Made by a program: the position numbers and the translations under genes
Source: Robiginitomaculum sp.
GTDB lineage: Bacteria; Pseudomonadota; Alphaproteobacteria; Caulobacterales; Maricaulaceae
Assembly (NCBI GenBank): GCA_002733485.1
Contig: NVVU01000001.1
Location: 108,883 to 116,070 of the forward strand
DNA: 7,188 nucleotides
Direction of reading: 5' to 3'
Notes under the pieces: model-generated
Told to the model about the DNA's origin: nothing
The model's database searches: none
What the model saw: the letters and a program-made list of their open reading frames with translations, nothing else
In this document: positions 6,422 through 7,188 of the stretch, one piece after another
How the letters are laid out: the number at the start of each line of letters is the position of its first letter
Position numbering within the stretch: the first letter of the stretch is position 1

Positions 6422-7188
6422 ATGACCGTCAAGGTCCGTTTCGCCCCCAGCCCCACCGGGCAATTGCATGTCGGCAACATCCGCCCGGCCTTGATGAACT
6501 GGCTGTTTGCCGCGCAATCAGACGGCATTTTTATGCTGCGCATTGACGATACCGATGTGGAGCGCTCAACGGCGGCGTTCGAGCAGGGCATTTTTGATGA
6601 CATGAAATGGTTGGGCCTGAGCCACGATGAGACCGCCAAACAGTCGGAACGCTTTGACCGCTATGGCGCGGTGGCTGATGATCTGAAAAGCCGTGGTCTT
6701 TTATACCCCTGTTATGAAACTGCGGACGAGCTGGACCGCCAGCGTAAAATCCAGCGCAGCCAAAATAAGCCGCCGGTGTATAACCGCGCCGCCCTTAGCC
6801 TAAGCGATGCGGATCGTGCCAAACTGGAAGCCGAAGGCCGACAGGCCCATTGGCGTTTCAAACTGTCCGGCGGTTCGGTGCAATGGAATGACGTTATTCG
6901 CGGCGAACAAAATATTGATACCTCATCGCTGTCTGATCCTATCCTGATCCGGGGCGATGGCTCGTACCTTTATACCCTGCCCAGCGTGGTCGATGATGCG
7001 GATTTCTCCATCAGCCATATCATTCGCGGCGAGGATCATGTGACCAATTCCGCCGCCCAGATCGAAATTTTTCACGCCATTGGGGCGACGGCCCCGGCCA
7101 TGGGCCACCATCCCTTGCTGGTGGGGGCTGATGGTGGCAAGCTGTCCAAACGTCTGGGCACCTTATCCATTGCGGGCCTGCGTGATGA
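6422..7188 (+). CDS. gltX: Glutamyl-tRNA synthetase, N-terminal part (3' end beyond window)
   Basis: The ATG at 6422 opens a frame that continues for 255 codons to the window end without a stop. GluRS is a class I cytoplasmic synthetase that attaches glutamate to tRNA-Glu. The Rossmann catalytic domain is clear: VRFAPSPTG (5-13), HIGH-type motif HVGN (16-19), RIDDTD (40-45), HWRF (143-146), SDPILIR (171-177), IIRGEDHVTN (200-209), and KMSKS-type KLSKR (240-244). Arg6 and Ser10 fit the glutamate-binding positions. Full-length GluRS is about 440-500 residues, so the anticodon-binding half lies outside. Only Cys97 is present where E. coli GluRS has a zinc-binding cysteine cluster, so the zinc-less form is predicted. 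Pro22 stands where most GluRS have Thr in the RTAL string. AGGAG eight bases upstream fixes the start. Many alphaproteobacteria carry two GluRS genes; which of the two this is cannot be decided from this half. Confidence 0.96.
   Translation, partial: MTVKVRFAPSPTGQLHVGNIRPALMNWLFAAQSDGIFMLRIDDTDVERSTAAFEQGIFDDMKWLGLSHDETAKQSERFDRYGAVADDLKSRGLLYPCYETADELDRQRKIQRSQNKPPVYNRAALSLSDADRAKLEAEGRQAHWRFKLSGGSVQWNDVIRGEQNIDTSSLSDPILIRGDGSYLYTLPSVVDDADFSISHIIRGEDHVTNSAAQIEIFHAIGATAPAMGHHPLLVGADGGKLSKRLGTLSIAGLRD

Noticed and set aside
6334..6639. Minus-strand open frame across the gltX start and the divergent gap
   Set aside because: It overlaps the conserved HVGN and RIDDTD region of gltX antisense and shows no family features.
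1..7188. A defence, mobile or otherwise novel multi-gene system
   Set aside because: All five genes belong to well-known housekeeping or catabolic families, gene order is simple, and no integrase, transposase, CRISPR, toxin or unidentified gene is present.

Overview
This window looks like ordinary chromosomal DNA from a Gram-negative bacterium, most likely an alphaproteobacterium. The reasons are moderate-to-high G+C (by eye, not computed), a lipoprotein signal peptide, a PepN close to the proteobacterial type, a pyrophosphate-type phosphofructokinase, and a GluRS of the zinc-less RIDDTD type common in Alphaproteobacteria. I cannot fix the order or genus. No phage, IS element, CRISPR array, toxin-antitoxin pair, tRNA or rRNA is visible.

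Layout: four genes lie on the minus strand and one on the plus strand. In transcription order on the minus strand they are an ACE-like M2 peptidase lipoprotein (6259 to 4433), a predicted PPi-dependent phosphofructokinase (4275 to 3118), aminopeptidase N pepN (3045 to 424) and an OsmC-family protein (409 to beyond base 1, truncated by the window edge). The start of gltX (6422 to beyond 7188) runs the other way, divergent from the M2 gene across a 162-base gap. The gaps on the minus strand are 157, 72 and 14 bases. pepN and osmC are therefore almost certainly cotranscribed, and pfp-pepN plausibly so. The 157-base gap between the M2 gene and pfp holds a structured palindromic repeat that may separate two transcription units.

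Function: the two peptidases are unrelated zinc enzymes with complementary activities. PepN removes N-terminal residues from peptides in the cytoplasm. The M2 enzyme is predicted to cleave dipeptides from peptide C-termini outside the cytoplasmic membrane. Phosphofructokinase is glycolytic or gluconeogenic, OsmC is probably a thiol-dependent stress protein, and GltX charges tRNA. The grouping suggests general catabolism and housekeeping, not a dedicated new system.

The most notable signals are: (i) a nested inverted repeat at 4343-4423 whose two hairpins differ in sequence but each keep a perfect stem; (ii) residues marking the phosphofructokinase as PPi-dependent; (iii) loss of one chloride-ligand arginine in the ACE-like protein; and (iv) a possible pfp promoter whose -35 box is supplied by the end of the repeat.
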